Source: Clostridia bacterium
GTDB taxonomy: Bacteria > Bacillota > Clostridia > Oscillospirales > Acutalibacteraceae
Direction: 5' to 3'
Assembly: GCA_017402845.1 (NCBI GenBank)
Contig: JAFPLH010000028.1
Location: 102,430-148,743 of the forward strand
DNA length: 46,314 nt
The notes beneath the pieces are model-generated. The model saw nothing but the letters and a program-made list of their open reading frames with translations. It was not told the DNA's origin and searched no databases. Below, piece by piece: positions 18,796 to 28,742 of this stretch (position 1 is its first letter; the number at the start of each line of letters is the position of its first letter). The position numbers were made by a program, and so were the translations under genes.

Positions 18796-19620
18796 TCAAT
18801 GACTAATTATCTTTGGTATAAACATGCTTCCGTCAAAAAAATATATTTCTGTAAATCCACAGTCTTTTGCAAGCTGTACCGATTCATTTAAGCGGTAATC
18901 AATGGAAGATACATTGTGACTGTCTGACGAAACAGTAACCTTTCCGCCAAGCTTTGCGATATACCGCAATATGTCAGCGCTCGGATAAGGCTCTTTTGTA
19001 TATCCTTTTGACATTCCGCCCGTGTTTATTTCAAACACCGCACCGCTTTTTACGAGCGTTCGGGCGGCTTTTTGCCAAGCGTTTATATAACGCTCGTTCT
19101 CTCTGTCAAATAACCTGCCATCTGCATTAAACCTCTCCGGCAAATCAAAATGCCCTATTATATGACATTGCGTTTTGTTTTGCACATCAGATACAGTACA
19201 ATAATAATCTTCAAGGTACGAATAAATATCGCCGTCATACAGTCTGTTTACAGCTTCAAGAACAATTTCTTTTGTTTCGTCAACGGGAATAAACTCGCCG
19301 CTTTTCTTAACGTAGTGTACCGAACCTATAATATAATCAGTATCAATAAACGGTTCAACAGAATAATAATCCTGCTCAAGACCGATATATACGTCTATTA
19401 CATGGCGGTATTTTTCTTTCAGAGCCTTTATTTCTTCGCAATACCTGAGCGTACCCTCACGGCTCATACAATATGATGTATCATGCTTAGTTAATGCGTG
19501 ACCTGAAAACCCGATAGAAGTCATTTTCTTTTGTACTGCACTTGTTATCATTTCTTCCGGTGTATTTGCTCCGTCACAGTATTTTGTATGCGTGTGCAAA
19601 TTCTGGCAAGCATTTATCAT
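18796..19620 (-). CDS. hisK: Histidinol-phosphatase, PHP family (HisJ/HisK type)
   Basis: This enzyme removes phosphate from histidinol phosphate, the penultimate-stage reaction of histidine synthesis. It has 274 residues of the PHP metallo-hydrolase fold. The N-terminal metal motif is [10 protein letters not shown] (His9, His11, Asp16), IIGSVHYV follows in the middle, IIGHFDLP near residue 155, and VTVSSDSHN near the C-terminus. Its ATG overlaps the hisIE stop by four bases (ATGA), proving coupling to the his operon. HisB in this operon lacks a phosphatase domain, so this gene fills that step. Confidence 0.93.
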   Translation of the reverse strand: MINACQNLHTHTKYCDGANTPEEMITSAVQKKMTSIGFSGHALTKHDTSYCMSREGTLRYCEEIKALKEKYRHVIDVYIGLEQDYYSVEPFIDTDYIIGSVHYVKKSGEFIPVDETKEIVLEAVNRLYDGDIYSYLEDYYCTVSDVQNKTQCHIIGHFDLPERFNADGRLFDRENERYINAWQKAARTLVKSGAVFEINTGGMSKGYTKEPYPSADILRYIAKLGGKVTVSSDSHNVSSIDYRLNESVQLAKDCGFTEIYFFDGSMFIPKIISH

Positions 19621-20267
19621 GAGGTCATTTTCTCCTGCTTTACCTTATGGTCAATAACGTGACGTGAAGCAAGCTCCTTGTGTATATCTTCAAGAGAAAT
19701 ACCCATTTCTATCATCATTACCATTACATGATAAGTGAGGTCTGCAACCTCGTAGATAGTTTCTTTTTTATCGTCTGCTTTTGCCGCAATTATTACCTCT
19801 GTACACTCCTCGCCTACCTTTTTGAGTATTTTGTCTATGCCCTTTTCAAAAAGGTATGTTGTGTATGAACCCTCTTTTTTCTCTGTTTTTCTGCCGACAA
19901 GCATTTCCATGAGCGATTCAAGTGAAAAGCTGTTGAGTGTATCGCTTACGTATACATCATCATTGAAGCATGAGTCTGTACCAAGATGACATGCAGGACC
20001 GTCCTTTTTTACGTATACAGTAAGTGCGTCACGGTCACAATCTGTCTGTATTTTTACAATGTGCTGTACGTTGCCCGAAGTTTCGCCCTTTCTCCAAAGC
20101 TCCTGTCGTGAGCGTGACCAGAAGCATGTTCTGCCCTCTTTTAAAGATATTTCAAGGCTTTCTCTGTTCATATATGCAACAGTAAGCACCTTTTTGCTGT
20201 CGTCGTCAATAACAACAGCGGGTATAAGTCCTTTTTCGTCAAATTTAAGTTCGTCAATGTTTATCAT
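19617..20267 (-). CDS. hisIE: Bifunctional phosphoribosyl-AMP cyclohydrolase / phosphoribosyl-ATP pyrophosphatase
   Basis: This enzyme catalyses steps two and three of histidine synthesis. It has 216 residues. The HisI part (1 to about 105) shows [18 protein letters not shown] and the metal cysteines in QTDCDRDA and [10 protein letters not shown]. The HisE part (about 112-216) shows [14 protein letters not shown] and [24 protein letters not shown] site precedes the ATG. It follows two membrane-protein genes that interrupt the his order after hisF. Confidence 0.96.
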   Translation of the reverse strand: MINIDELKFDEKGLIPAVVIDDDSKKVLTVAYMNRESLEISLKEGRTCFWSRSRQELWRKGETSGNVQHIVKIQTDCDRDALTVYVKKDGPACHLGTDSCFNDDVYVSDTLNSFSLESLMEMLVGRKTEKKEGSYTTYLFEKGIDKILKKVGEECTEVIIAAKADDKKETIYEVADLTYHVMVMMIEMGISLEDIHKELASRHVIDHKVKQEKMTS

Positions 20268-20286
20268 AATAATTATCTCCTCGCAA

Positions 20287-20928
20287 TTATTTTTTTAGCA
20301 CCAGTGCGGCAATAATCAACCCCAACCAGAATAAACCGAATATCATCAGAATGAACCCGTCATTTTTAATTTTCTTCTTTTCGGCTTTAAAATCTTCCTC
20401 CAGTAGAGAATACTCCGGATCTCTCGTATCAAACAGTATCACCCATGTATCATTTATCTTTGGCTTTTTCCCGTTAATACGGTCATGGTTTCTTATCACT
20501 CTTTCAAATACGTAATGCACCCCGTCATACCAGCAATCAAAAAAATACGAAAATTCCTGATAATGTAACGTTTCGCCGCGACTTTCTTCCGATATCATTT
20601 CTTTGTTCGTTTTTATTACCGCTCCATTGACCTTTTCTTTCGGAAAGTCTAAATCAAGCTTCAGATTTCTATGTGTTGCGGTATAATAAATTCCATATAC
20701 AAACAGCATTAATCCAATGCTTACAAATCCGGACGGTAAAAGCAAGATCAATGGGTTATACTGTTTTTTGTATATCACACAAAGCGTCACATATGTAACT
20801 ATAAAGCAGACAGCAGAAATAACTGCGTATGGACGCCTGCTTTCTTTTTTTATCGTAATTCCTGATTGCTTCAAGCGATAATGCTTGACTCCGTTACCTG
20901 ATATTGCTTTTTTTATATCATCAGTCAT
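20287..20928 (-). CDS. Membrane protein with DUF3592-like layout inside the his operon
   Basis: The protein has 213 residues. Two transmembrane segments lie at about 32-52 and 56-80 and a third at about 190-211; between them is a soluble beta-rich region with [10 protein letters not shown] and [16 protein letters not shown]. This layout resembles DUF3592 proteins, an assignment I hold loosely. Its ATG lies three bases after the end of the broken paralogue upstream, and hisIE follows 19 bases after its stop, so it is embedded in the his transcript. No link to histidine synthesis can be read from sequence. Confidence 0.7.
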   Translation of the reverse strand: MTDDIKKAISGNGVKHYRLKQSGITIKKESRRPYAVISAVCFIVTYVTLCVIYKKQYNPLILLLPSGFVSIGLMLFVYGIYYTATHRNLKLDLDFPKEKVNGAVIKTNKEMISEESRGETLHYQEFSYFFDCWYDGVHYVFERVIRNHDRINGKKPKINDTWVILFDTRDPEYSLLEEDFKAEKKKIKNDGFILMIFGLFWLGLIIAALVLKK

Positions 20929-20931
20929 ATC

Positions 20932-21590
20932 CTATACCCCATGCTCCAGAATAAGCGCCACAAAAAATATACCGAGCCAGAACGCACCTATAAGTAAAGC
21001 GGCAACGGCGCTGTATTTTTTTTTGACTGCTCAACATCTTCAAGAAGAATTGAACATTCGGGAGCATCCTTGTCAAAAAGAATAGTCAGCTTGTCTTTGA
21101 CTTTTATCTTTCTTCCGTTGGAATGAGTAAGAAAACCCTCTCTCACCAGTTCATACCGAACCGAGTTGTAATAAACGACAAGTATCATATTCTCTGTGAC
21201 AATATTCTCAATTTCGGGATCAAACTTGCCAATGACTTCTGTTGTTGTTACTCAATATTTGTCCTCAACTATTGCAGTAAGTCTTTCTTTGTTTCCGGTA
21301 ACACCCATGTCTTTACGAACCGAAGGCAAAAGACCATAGCCGCCCAAAAGCATAAGCATTAAACCCGGAAAGATCATTGTTGTGGGAACCAACAGTCCAA
21401 TCGGCTGAAAATCATTTAGACCTATACTATAAAAGGATAATAAAGCATATACTGCAATAAATGAAATAACGGCAAGAGCCGGCAGCGGATCCTTTTTTCC
21501 GCTTTCGCTGACAAGCAGCTTTTCAGGGGGCATAAGCTTGTATCTCTCGCATTTTTCACCGGAATGATCGGTCAGAATATTATGTTCCAT
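20932..21590 (-). pseudogene. Broken paralogue of the adjacent membrane protein
   Basis: Reading leftward, an ORF of 112 codons with two membrane segments ends at an in-frame TGA (21254-21252). The same frame continues beyond it with sequence that aligns to the intact neighbour (VVYYNSVRYELV; KVKDKLTILFDKDAPECS). Near the end, a run of nine A on this strand (21024-21016) shifts the frame. One extra A would restore a tail ending IGAFWLGIFFVALILEHGV, matching the neighbour's third membrane segment. Two lesions make this a likely pseudogene from a tandem duplication. Confidence 0.75.
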
Positions 21591-21612
21591 ATACTTTCAC
21601 CAATATCAATAC

Positions 21613-22371
21613 TCAAAGTCTTACATTAATGCCGTCGTTTCTCAGCTTTTCTTTCAAAGCTTTTATATCTACCTCTCCGAAGTGGAAGATAGACGCTGCA
21701 AGTCCTGCGTCAACTGTGGGAAGTGCATTAAATAACTGAGTAAAATGCTCCATATTTCCGGCTCCGCCGGAAGCAATAACAGGTACCGTTGCAATTTCGC
21801 AAACTGCGCCGAGCATTTCAAGGTCAAAGCCCTGCTTTACGCCGTCGGTGTCAATACTGTTGAGTACGATCTCGCCTGCGCCCATTTTCTGACCTCTTTT
21901 TATCCACTCGATAGCGTCCATGCCTGTATCTTCTCTGCCGCCCTTTGCGAATACATGATAGCTTCCGTCTACACGCTTTGCGTCAACCGACAATACAACG
22001 CACTGATCGCCGTATTTTTGAGCCGCTGCATGTATAAGATCGGGATTTCTTATTGCTCCCGAATTTACGCTTACTTTATCTGCTCCGCACTTCAACACCC
22101 TGTCAAAATCGTCTGTGGTATTGATACCGCCGCCGACTGTCAGCGGAATAAATACCGAGCTTGCAGCCTCACAAAGAATATCTGTAAATAATGCTCTGCC
22201 CTCTGCTGACGCTGTAATATCGTAAAATACAAGCTCGTCTGCGCCGCACTCGCTGTAAAACTTTGCAAGCTTTACAGGTGACGAAACATCAGCAAGTCCT
22301 AAAAAATTCACGCCCTTTACAACTCTGCCGTCTTTAACGTCAAGACAGGGAATAATTCTCTTAGTAATCAT
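21613..22371 (-). CDS. hisF: Imidazole glycerol phosphate synthase, cyclase subunit
   Basis: With HisH, it converts PRFAR and ammonia to IGP and AICAR. It is a 252-residue TIM barrel with catalytic Asp11 (IPCLDVKDGRVVKG) and Asp130 (VVLSVDAKR), plus phosphate-binding glycines in TVGGGIN and ASGGAG. Its ATG overlaps the hisA stop (ATGA). It is followed by the duplicated membrane genes rather than directly by hisIE. Confidence 0.97.
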   Translation of the reverse strand: MITKRIIPCLDVKDGRVVKGVNFLGLADVSSPVKLAKFYSECGADELVFYDITASAEGRALFTDILCEAASSVFIPLTVGGGINTTDDFDRVLKCGADKVSVNSGAIRNPDLIHAAAQKYGDQCVVLSVDAKRVDGSYHVFAKGGREDTGMDAIEWIKRGQKMGAGEIVLNSIDTDGVKQGFDLEMLGAVCEIATVPVIASGGAGNMEHFTQLFNALPTVDAGLAASIFHFGEVDIKALKEKLRNDGINVRL

Positions 22372-23093
22372 TTTTCACCCTCCGAAGCTATTTCAATTGC
22401 TTTTTCAAGGTCAATTGCGCCCGTATAAAGAGCTTTTCCTAAAATTGCGCCGTACATATTCATTTTTGTCAATGCTTTTACATTATCAAGCGTAGAAATA
22501 CCGCCTGACGCAACTATATCCATATTGAATTTTTCCGACAGCGCTTCATACAATTCTATGTTTGTACCCGACATTACACCGTCTTTTGAAATATCGGTGC
22601 AAATAACTGTTTTCACACCCAAAGCCTCAAGCTCTGCACAGAAATCAAAGCAGTCAAGAGATGATGTTTCAGTCCAGCCCTTGATCGCAGCTTTACCGTC
22701 TTTGATATCTACACCGACAGCAATTTTCTCGCCGTACTTTTTTACAGCAGTTTCAAGAAAAGCTCTGTCTGTAACTGCGGCTGTACCGAGTATCACACGC
22801 ATAACACCTAAGTCAAGGTACTTTTCAACTGCCTCTATTGAGCGAATGCCACCGCCTATTTCGGCTTTAAGACCGCTTTCTTCTACAATACTGCGTACTA
22901 CCTCAATATTTGCATTAGAGCCGTCTTTTGCGCCGTCAAGGTCTACAATGTGTATATACTGCGCGCCTGCCCTTGCAAAGCCTTTTGCAACCTCGCAAGG
23001 CGTTGTGCTGTATACTGTTTTTTGATTATAATCGCCTTTATACAGACGAACGGCACAGCCGTCTATTAAATCTATTGCAGGGAATATTTTCAT
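22368..23093 (-). CDS. hisA: ProFAR isomerase
   Basis: It isomerises ProFAR to PRFAR. It is a 241-residue barrel beginning MKIFPAIDLIDGCAVRL. Catalytic Asp8 and Asp129 (VGVDIKDG) are present, with GGGIRS and ASGGIS phosphate sites. I place the start at 23093 because AAAAAGGAATG lies just upstream; the frame extends eight codons further into hisH. The gap to the hisH stop is four bases, and the end overlaps hisF by four. Confidence 0.96.
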   Translation of the reverse strand: MKIFPAIDLIDGCAVRLYKGDYNQKTVYSTTPCEVAKGFARAGAQYIHIVDLDGAKDGSNANIEVVRSIVEESGLKAEIGGGIRSIEAVEKYLDLGVMRVILGTAAVTDRAFLETAVKKYGEKIAVGVDIKDGKAAIKGWTETSSLDCFDFCAELEALGVKTVICTDISKDGVMSGTNIELYEALSEKFNMDIVASGGISTLDNVKALTKMNMYGAILGKALYTGAIDLEKAIEIASEGEK

Positions 23094-23097
23094 TTTA

Positions 23098-23718
23098 TCA
23101 TTCCTTTTTAAGCTCACAAAAAGCCTTTAATATTTTAAGTCCTACCTCACCGCTTTTTTCGGGGTGAAACTGCGTTCCGAATACGTTTTTATCTGCAACG
23201 GCTGCCGTTACGTCAAAGCCGTACTCAACTGTTGCTATAAGCGATTCGTCACAATCCGCACCATAGTAGGAGTGTACAAAATAAACAAAGTCGCCCTCAT
23301 TTATATACTTGAACAGCGGAGATCTTTCCGAAACAAATCTCAAAGCATTCCAGCCTATCTGCGGGATCTTATACTCCTTTGAAAGAATATCGCTCATAGG
23401 CTTTACACTTCCATTTATAAGCGATAAGCCCTTGTGTTCGCCGTATTCATAGCTTTTTTCAAACAAAAGCTGCATACCTAAACAAATGCCTAAAATAGGC
23501 TTTCCCTTTTCAGCCTGCTGCAGCAGTACATCTGCCATACCGCTTTCAAAAAGCTTTTTTGCGGCGTCACCGAACGCACCCACTCCGGGCAGAATAATTC
23601 TGTCGGCTTTATCTATTACCTGTGGATCATTAGTTACAACGGCTTCTTCGCCTATAACCGCAAAAGAGCTTTTAAGCGAAAACAGGTTGCCTACTCCGTA
23701 ATCTATAATAGCTGTCAT
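23098..23718 (-). CDS. hisH: Imidazole glycerol phosphate synthase, glutaminase subunit
   Basis: This class I glutamine amidotransferase supplies ammonia to HisF. It has 206 residues with nucleophile Cys79 in LGICLGMQLLFE and the dyad His185 and Glu187 in GTQFHPEKSG. The oxyanion region PGVGAFGDA is intact. The start directly abuts the hisB stop; AAAGGAG is just upstream. Confidence 0.97.
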   Translation of the reverse strand: MTAIIDYGVGNLFSLKSSFAVIGEEAVVTNDPQVIDKADRIILPGVGAFGDAAKKLFESGMADVLLQQAEKGKPILGICLGMQLLFEKSYEYGEHKGLSLINGSVKPMSDILSKEYKIPQIGWNALRFVSERSPLFKYINEGDFVYFVHSYYGADCDESLIATVEYGFDVTAAVADKNVFGTQFHPEKSGEVGLKILKAFCELKKE

Positions 23719-24306
23719 TTACAACACTCCTTTTGTAGACGGTATCTCATCGCCTAATTCTGCGTCGATCTCGCAAGCGTTTTTCATCGCCCTTGCAAAA
23801 GCCTTGAAAATCCCCTCTGCTATGTGATGCGAATTTCTGCCGCTTATCTTCTTTATATGCAGAGTAATGCCGCTGCTGCGTACAAATGCTGCGAAAAACT
23901 CCTCGACAAGCTCGCTGTCAAACGTGCCTATCTTCTCTGACGGAAATTCAGCTTCAAAGCAAAGGCAGGCACGTCCTGAAATATCAACTGCACACAAAAC
24001 AAGTGATTCGTCCATTGGCAGTATAATATGACCGTATCTGTTGATACCTCTCATTTCTCCAAGCGACTGAGCAAAAGCCTTTCCCAGACAAATGCCTATA
24101 TCCTCAACGGAATGATGATCGTCAACATAAGTATCGCCCTCACATTTAAGGTCAATATCGAATCTGCCGTGACGAGAAAAAAGCGTCAGCATATGGTCTA
24201 AAAAACCTACGCCCGTATTTATTGTGGAATCGCCTATACCGTCGATATCGAGTGAAAGCTCAATAGATGTTTCGGCTGTTTCTCTGCTGATTTTTGCAAA
24301 TCTCAT
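23719..24306 (-). CDS. hisB: Imidazoleglycerol-phosphate dehydratase
   Basis: It dehydrates IGP. It is a 195-residue single-domain enzyme without the N-terminal phosphatase of the E. coli fusion. The metal-binding repeats are visible as GFLDHML, DDHHSVEDIG and RNSHHIAEGIFKAFAR. AGAGGTG precedes the ATG, four bases after hisC. Confidence 0.97.
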   Translation of the reverse strand: MRFAKISRETAETSIELSLDIDGIGDSTINTGVGFLDHMLTLFSRHGRFDIDLKCEGDTYVDDHHSVEDIGICLGKAFAQSLGEMRGINRYGHIILPMDESLVLCAVDISGRACLCFEAEFPSEKIGTFDSELVEEFFAAFVRSSGITLHIKKISGRNSHHIAEGIFKAFARAMKNACEIDAELGDEIPSTKGVL

Positions 24307-24310
24307 GTTG

Positions 24311-25378
24311 TTACACCTCTTGTCTGAGTATTTTTTCCGTAACGCTCAGAAGCGTATCCATTTGCTCTTTTGTGCCCACGGTTATACGAACATAGTCACT
24401 GATATCGGGGTTAGAGAAATGACGAACCAAAACACCGTTTTCCTTTAATTTTTTATAGTACTCACTGCCGCTGAGAGTATTACTCTTTGCAAAAATGAAG
24501 TTAGCCTTTGAATCCGGAAAAGTAAATCCCATTTCTTCAAGCTTTTCTTTTGTATACTCACGAACTTCGATTATCTTTTTGCAGCAGTTTTTGTAGTAAT
24601 CATCGTCATCAACAGCGGCTGCGCCTGCAAGCAGAGTAAGTCTGTTTACGTTATACGGATTTGTCGAATATTTTATTCTGTTAAGATCTCCGATCAAAGT
24701 CTTTGAACCGATAGCAAAGCCAAGTCTTGCGCCTGCCATTGAACGTGATTTTGAGTATGTCTGCACAACTAAAAGATTTTCGTATTTCTTTGTGAGTTCA
24801 ACGCAAGATTCCGCGCCGAAATCAACATAAGCCTCGTCTATAACAACTACGTTTTCACTGTTCGATGATACTATGCTTTCAACCTCGCTTTTTGTGAGCG
24901 CAAGTCCGGTAGGTGCGTTCGGATTGGCTATTACAACTGTTTTACCCGTGTTCATATAATCTGAAACGTTAATTCTGAAATCACTGTCAAGCGGAATTTC
25001 AGTGTACTTTACGCCGTGAAGATCTCCGAACACCTTGTAGAAGCCGTAAGTGATATTCGGAAATACACATTCCTTTTCGTCTGAACAAAAAGCCATAAAA
25101 GAAAAATTAAGTATATCGTCCGAACCGTTTGATACAAAAACGTTATCCTTTTCTACGCCGTATAAACCGGCTATTTTTTCCCTCAGCGCCTTGCAGTCGG
25201 GATCAGGGTATAACGCAAGCTTTTTGACCTCATCTTTGCATACAGCCTTAAAAACACCCTCTGACGGCGGAAAAGGAGATTCGTTTGTATTAAGCTTTAC
25301 ATAGTCCATATCCTGCGGCTGTTCACCGGGAGTATAGACCTCAAGACACTGATATTTATTTACCAAAAATTTACTCAT
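24311..25378 (-). CDS. hisC: Histidinol-phosphate aminotransferase
   Basis: This is a PLP enzyme of fold type I, 355 residues. The PLP-binding lysine is Lys210 in VVQTYSKSRSMAGARLG; also visible are NPNAPTG, VIDEAYVDF and the substrate Arg segment YVRITVGT near the end. AAAGGTG lies eight bases before the ATG, 15 bases after the hisD stop. Confidence 0.96.
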   Translation of the reverse strand: MSKFLVNKYQCLEVYTPGEQPQDMDYVKLNTNESPFPPSEGVFKAVCKDEVKKLALYPDPDCKALREKIAGLYGVEKDNVFVSNGSDDILNFSFMAFCSDEKECVFPNITYGFYKVFGDLHGVKYTEIPLDSDFRINVSDYMNTGKTVVIANPNAPTGLALTKSEVESIVSSNSENVVVIDEAYVDFGAESCVELTKKYENLLVVQTYSKSRSMAGARLGFAIGSKTLIGDLNRIKYSTNPYNVNRLTLLAGAAAVDDDDYYKNCCKKIIEVREYTKEKLEEMGFTFPDSKANFIFAKSNTLSGSEYYKKLKENGVLVRHFSNPDISDYVRITVGTKEQMDTLLSVTEKILRQEV

Positions 25379-25393
25379 AAGAATACACCTTTA

Positions 25394-26671
25394 TTATTTC
25401 TTTCTTGTGCGAACAACTGCCGAACGAGCGTGTCCTGACAAAGCCTCTTTTTCCGCAAAATAAGCGATATCTTCGCTTACCTTAGCCAAAGCGTCATACG
25501 TATAATAAGTAAACGCTGTTTTCTTAACATAATCATCAACAGACAAAGGACTTGAAAATCTTGCAGTACCGTTTGTAGGCAAGGTGTGATTCGGACCTGC
25601 AAAATAATCGCCAAGTGCTTCGGGACAATTTTTACCCAAAAATACAGAGCCTGCATTTTTGACCTTGTCAAGATAATCAAAAGGATTATCAACGCAAATT
25701 TCAAGGTGTTCGGGAGCGATCATATTTGCGATTTCAACGGCATTCGGAATATCCTTTGCAATAATGATCTTGCCGTTATTATCAATAGATACTCTTGCTA
25801 TTTCCTCTCTCGGCAAAACGCTTAGCTGTTTTTCTATCTCCTCGCTTACATTCTTTGCAAGCTCGGCGCTATCGGTAACAAGTACAGCCGTTGCAAGCTT
25901 GTCATGTTCAGCCTGTGAAAGCATATCTGCCGCAACGTATTCAGGATCACAAGTACCGTCTGCAATAACAAGAATATCGCTCGGACCTGCGATCATATCA
26001 ATATCTACCATACCGAAAACCTGCTTTTTCGCCTCTGCTACAAAAGCGTTGCCGGGACCTACTATCTTATCTACCTTCGGTATGCTTTCGGTACCGTAAG
26101 CAAGAGCTGCAATCGCCTGCGAACCGCCTACCTTGAATATCTTTGTTACTCCGGCTATTTTTGCGGCTGCGAGTATTACGGGATTTACAGTACCGTCTGC
26201 TCTCGGCGGAGTAGCCATAACTATTTCGGATACACCTGCAATTACTGCGGGAATAACCGTCATCAAAACAGTTGACGGCAACGGCGCTGTACCGCCGGGA
26301 ACATATACGCCTACTTTTTCTATCGGAATGACCTTCTGCCCCAGAACAACTCCGTCTTTTTCGCTTATGACAAAGCTGTTTTTTACCTGGTGCTTGTGAA
26401 AATTATAGATGTTTTCTTTAGCCTTCTTTATGATCTCGATAAACTTTTCGTCTGTTTGTGCAAATGCGTCTGCAATTTCGCTTTCGCTTACCTCTAAAGA
26501 ACCGAGGTCTGCCTTATCGAATTTTTTTGTATATTCCCTGAGTGCCGCGTCTCCGTTTTTTGCAACGTTTTCAATAACGGCAGATACTATCTCCTCTACT
26601 CCGGAGGAGTTCTTTTCTCGCTTTACTATCTCACCGACTGATATTTTGTCGGTATCATATATCTTTATCAT
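25394..26671 (-). CDS. hisD: Histidinol dehydrogenase
   Basis: This zinc enzyme carries out the last two NAD+-dependent oxidations to histidine. It has 425 residues. Visible signatures are VYVPGGTAPLPST, the zinc and active-site segments DMLSQAEHDKLATAV, APEHLEI and GPNHTLPT, and the C-terminal LSGHARSAVV. It lies 19 bases after hisG, with AAAGGATTG upstream. Confidence 0.97.
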   Translation of the reverse strand: MIKIYDTDKISVGEIVKREKNSSGVEEIVSAVIENVAKNGDAALREYTKKFDKADLGSLEVSESEIADAFAQTDEKFIEIIKKAKENIYNFHKHQVKNSFVISEKDGVVLGQKVIPIEKVGVYVPGGTAPLPSTVLMTVIPAVIAGVSEIVMATPPRADGTVNPVILAAAKIAGVTKIFKVGGSQAIAALAYGTESIPKVDKIVGPGNAFVAEAKKQVFGMVDIDMIAGPSDILVIADGTCDPEYVAADMLSQAEHDKLATAVLVTDSAELAKNVSEEIEKQLSVLPREEIARVSIDNNGKIIIAKDIPNAVEIANMIAPEHLEICVDNPFDYLDKVKNAGSVFLGKNCPEALGDYFAGPNHTLPTNGTARFSSPLSVDDYVKKTAFTYYTYDALAKVSEDIAYFAEKEALSGHARSAVVRTRKK

Positions 26672-26690
26672 TTTATTTACAATCCTTTAC

Positions 26691-27332
26691 TTAATTATCC
26701 CTGTTTTCACAGTAAGCCTTTATACTCTCAGCAAGCTTTACTATCTCTTTATTCTTAAACTTGTAGCTCACCTTATTTGAAATAAGCCTTGCGCTTATCG
26801 GCACGATAGTTTCAACGGGTTCAAGATTATTCTCTTTAAGAGTAGTACCGGTTTCTACGATATCTACAATTACGTCTGACATTCTCAGAATAGGAGCTAT
26901 CTCTATTGAACCGTTAAGCTTGATTATATCAATATCTCTGCCCTTTTTATCATAAAATGTCTTTGCGATATTCGGAAACTTTGTTGCAACTCTGAGTGTT
27001 CTTTCGGTATTATCGTAAAAGTCACGTCTTGCGGCAACAGCCATTCTGCACTTTCCTATACCGAGATTGTAAAGCTCATATACATCAGGAGCGTACTCCA
27101 AAAGAATATCCTTACCGGCAACGCCTATATCAGCAGCTCCTCTTTCAACATAGATAGATACATCAGACGGCTTTACCCAGAAATATCTCACGCCTGCGTC
27201 GAGATTTTCAAAAATAAGCTTTCTGTTTGTTTCGTGAATTGCGGGGCAGTCATAACCGCACGATTCAAAAATTGCAAGCACCTTTTCGCCAAGTCTGCCC
27301 TTTGGCAGGGCTACATTAATCATTTGTTTCAA
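26691..27332 (-). CDS. hisG: ATP phosphoribosyltransferase, short form catalytic subunit
   Basis: This is the first enzyme of the pathway. At 213 residues it is the short HisG that lacks the C-terminal histidine-binding domain and needs HisZ. Motifs are ALPKGRLG, VERGAADIGVAGKDIL and the PRPP loop VDIVETGTTLKENN. I keep the TTG start at 27332, since GGGGAGG lies nine bases before it; the first ATG is three codons later and would be 18 bases from the site. It overlaps hisZ by 17 bases. Confidence 0.95.
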   Translation of the reverse strand: MKQMINVALPKGRLGEKVLAIFESCGYDCPAIHETNRKLIFENLDAGVRYFWVKPSDVSIYVERGAADIGVAGKDILLEYAPDVYELYNLGIGKCRMAVAARRDFYDNTERTLRVATKFPNIAKTFYDKKGRDIDIIKLNGSIEIAPILRMSDVIVDIVETGTTLKENNLEPVETIVPISARLISNKVSYKFKNKEIVKLAESIKAYCENRDN

Positions 27333-28437
27333 TTACTTCTGCCTCCCCGTTTTTAAGCACAGCCAATTGTCTGTATTTAATACTTCCGTCATTCTTTCTT
27401 GCGGCACGCACGCTTTTCCCATTTTCTGAAAGACTCTTGACAGCGTTTGCAAGCGTTTTCAGCGAGTCTTTTTCATCATACACAAGAAGCACGTCAACAT
27501 CAAACATTTTTTCACTGCCCATAAGTCTTTCAAGCAGATCAAGGTACACCGCAAAACCAATAGCACCCGACTTTTTACCGAGCTTATGTACAAGCTTATC
27601 GTATCTTCCGCCCGTAAGTACGCTTGCGGGTACTCCGTCGATAAAGCCCTGAAATACGATCCCGTTATAGTAGCTTGAATCGTTTACAATAGAAAAATCA
27701 AGGTTTACACCTTCAGCACAGCCGTAATCATTCAAAAAGCCGTAAATACTTTCAAGCTCTTTAACCGCTGAATCCGTTTTTTCGTTAATACTGATACTCT
27801 TTATCTTTTCAACGGTTTTCATAAACGAACCGTAAATGCCCGTTAAAACACACAAAGCCTGAGATACCTTTTCATCAACGTAATTATCCTTACAGAACTC
27901 TGCGATCGCCGGAGTATTCTTTTCTCTAATAAGGCTTACAGCAGTTTTTTTCTGCTTGTCTGAAAGCTTTGTTTCGTCAAGCAGACCTGTTACAAAACCC
28001 ATATGCGAAATATCGAGAATGTTACGCTGACTTATTGCGTTAAGACTCTTTTTCGCAAGCATGATGACCTCGCTTTCGGAATACAGATCGAGATCACCTA
28101 TACATTCAAGACCTACCTGCATTATTTCTTTATACTGATGTGTACCCTTATCGGCACGGTAAACATTCTCACTGTAATAAACCTTGTCGCATACCAACGG
28201 ATCGTTTCCAGATCCCTTTACGATAGACAATGTTACATCAGGCTTTAAAGCCATAAGCTTGCCGTTTGTATCGTTAAATGTAATTATATCGCTGCTGAGC
28301 AAAAAATCTTTGTTCTTTGCGTAAAGATCGTATTCTTCAAATTTGCTCATCTTAAACTGTCTGAATCCATAACTGCTGTAAAGCGAGCTCAGACTCATAA
28401 CTGCCATTTCTTCTCCGGTAAAACCGATTTTACTCAT
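27316..28437 (-). CDS. hisZ: ATP phosphoribosyltransferase regulatory subunit
   Basis: HisZ is a HisRS-like protein without aminoacylation activity that forms the hetero-octamer with short HisG and carries the histidine feedback site. It has 373 residues from the ATG at 28437 (MSKIGFTGEE). The class II synthetase-like core is seen in LMALKPDVTLSIVK and VLTGGRYDKLV. The C-terminus has an anticodon-domain-like part (VDVLLVYDEKDS). First gene of the operon, with a short leader of roughly 40 bases and no T-box visible. Confidence 0.93.
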   Translation of the reverse strand: MSKIGFTGEEMAVMSLSSLYSSYGFRQFKMSKFEEYDLYAKNKDFLLSSDIITFNDTNGKLMALKPDVTLSIVKGSGNDPLVCDKVYYSENVYRADKGTHQYKEIMQVGLECIGDLDLYSESEVIMLAKKSLNAISQRNILDISHMGFVTGLLDETKLSDKQKKTAVSLIREKNTPAIAEFCKDNYVDEKVSQALCVLTGIYGSFMKTVEKIKSISINEKTDSAVKELESIYGFLNDYGCAEGVNLDFSIVNDSSYYNGIVFQGFIDGVPASVLTGGRYDKLVHKLGKKSGAIGFAVYLDLLERLMGSEKMFDVDVLLVYDEKDSLKTLANAVKSLSENGKSVRAARKNDGSIKYRQLAVLKNGEAEVIETND

Positions 28438-28486
28438 TTCTTTCCCACCCTTGTTCAATGTGCGATTTTTGGTTTAATGCACTACG

Positions 28487-28515
28487 ATTATACCACACTT
28501 TATTATATTAGTCAA
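28487..28515 (-). promoter_or_regulatory. Promoter of the his operon
   Basis: On the minus strand, TTGACT (28515-28510), a 17-base spacer and TATAAT (28492-28487). The -10 lies within GTGTGGTATAATCGTAGT, shared with two promoters at 30.4 and 30.6 kb. An 8-bp inverted repeat, ACACTTTA (28495) and TAAAGTGT (28517), brackets the spacer and -35 and could be an operator. Confidence 0.85.
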
Positions 28516-28631
28516 GTAAAGTGTTAGCATATTATCACGATAAAGCTATTTTTATTTAGAGTTACAATACACCCACATTATATTATATGATTTTTTGGCG
28601 ATAATTTCAATACAGTATGCGAATTAATTAC

Positions 28632-28661
28632 AAAAATCGCCCTGACAAAAGCCAAGGCGAT
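28632..28661 (-). terminator. Minus-strand terminator upstream of the his promoter
   Basis: The stem ATCGCC and GGCGAT (28661-28656 and 28641-28636) is followed on the minus strand by TTTTTG. It would stop leftward transcription from the zinc-ribbon/DUF1836 region before the his operon. Confidence 0.65.
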
Positions 28662-28742
28662 CTCATTTTAAAACAACACAGCACAGCTATCGTGCCGGAA
28701 ATGCGCAATTCAGGCTGAGCAAAAAACAAATACAGTTTTCGC

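Noticed and set aside
21252-21254. In-frame TGA read as a recoded (selenocysteine) codon
   Set aside because: The aligned neighbour has no Cys there, and a second lesion (A9 frameshift) makes decay the simpler reading.
28438-28486. T-box or histidine leader peptide before hisZ
   Set aside because: The leader is only about 40 bases, with no T-box sequence, terminator or His-rich ORF.
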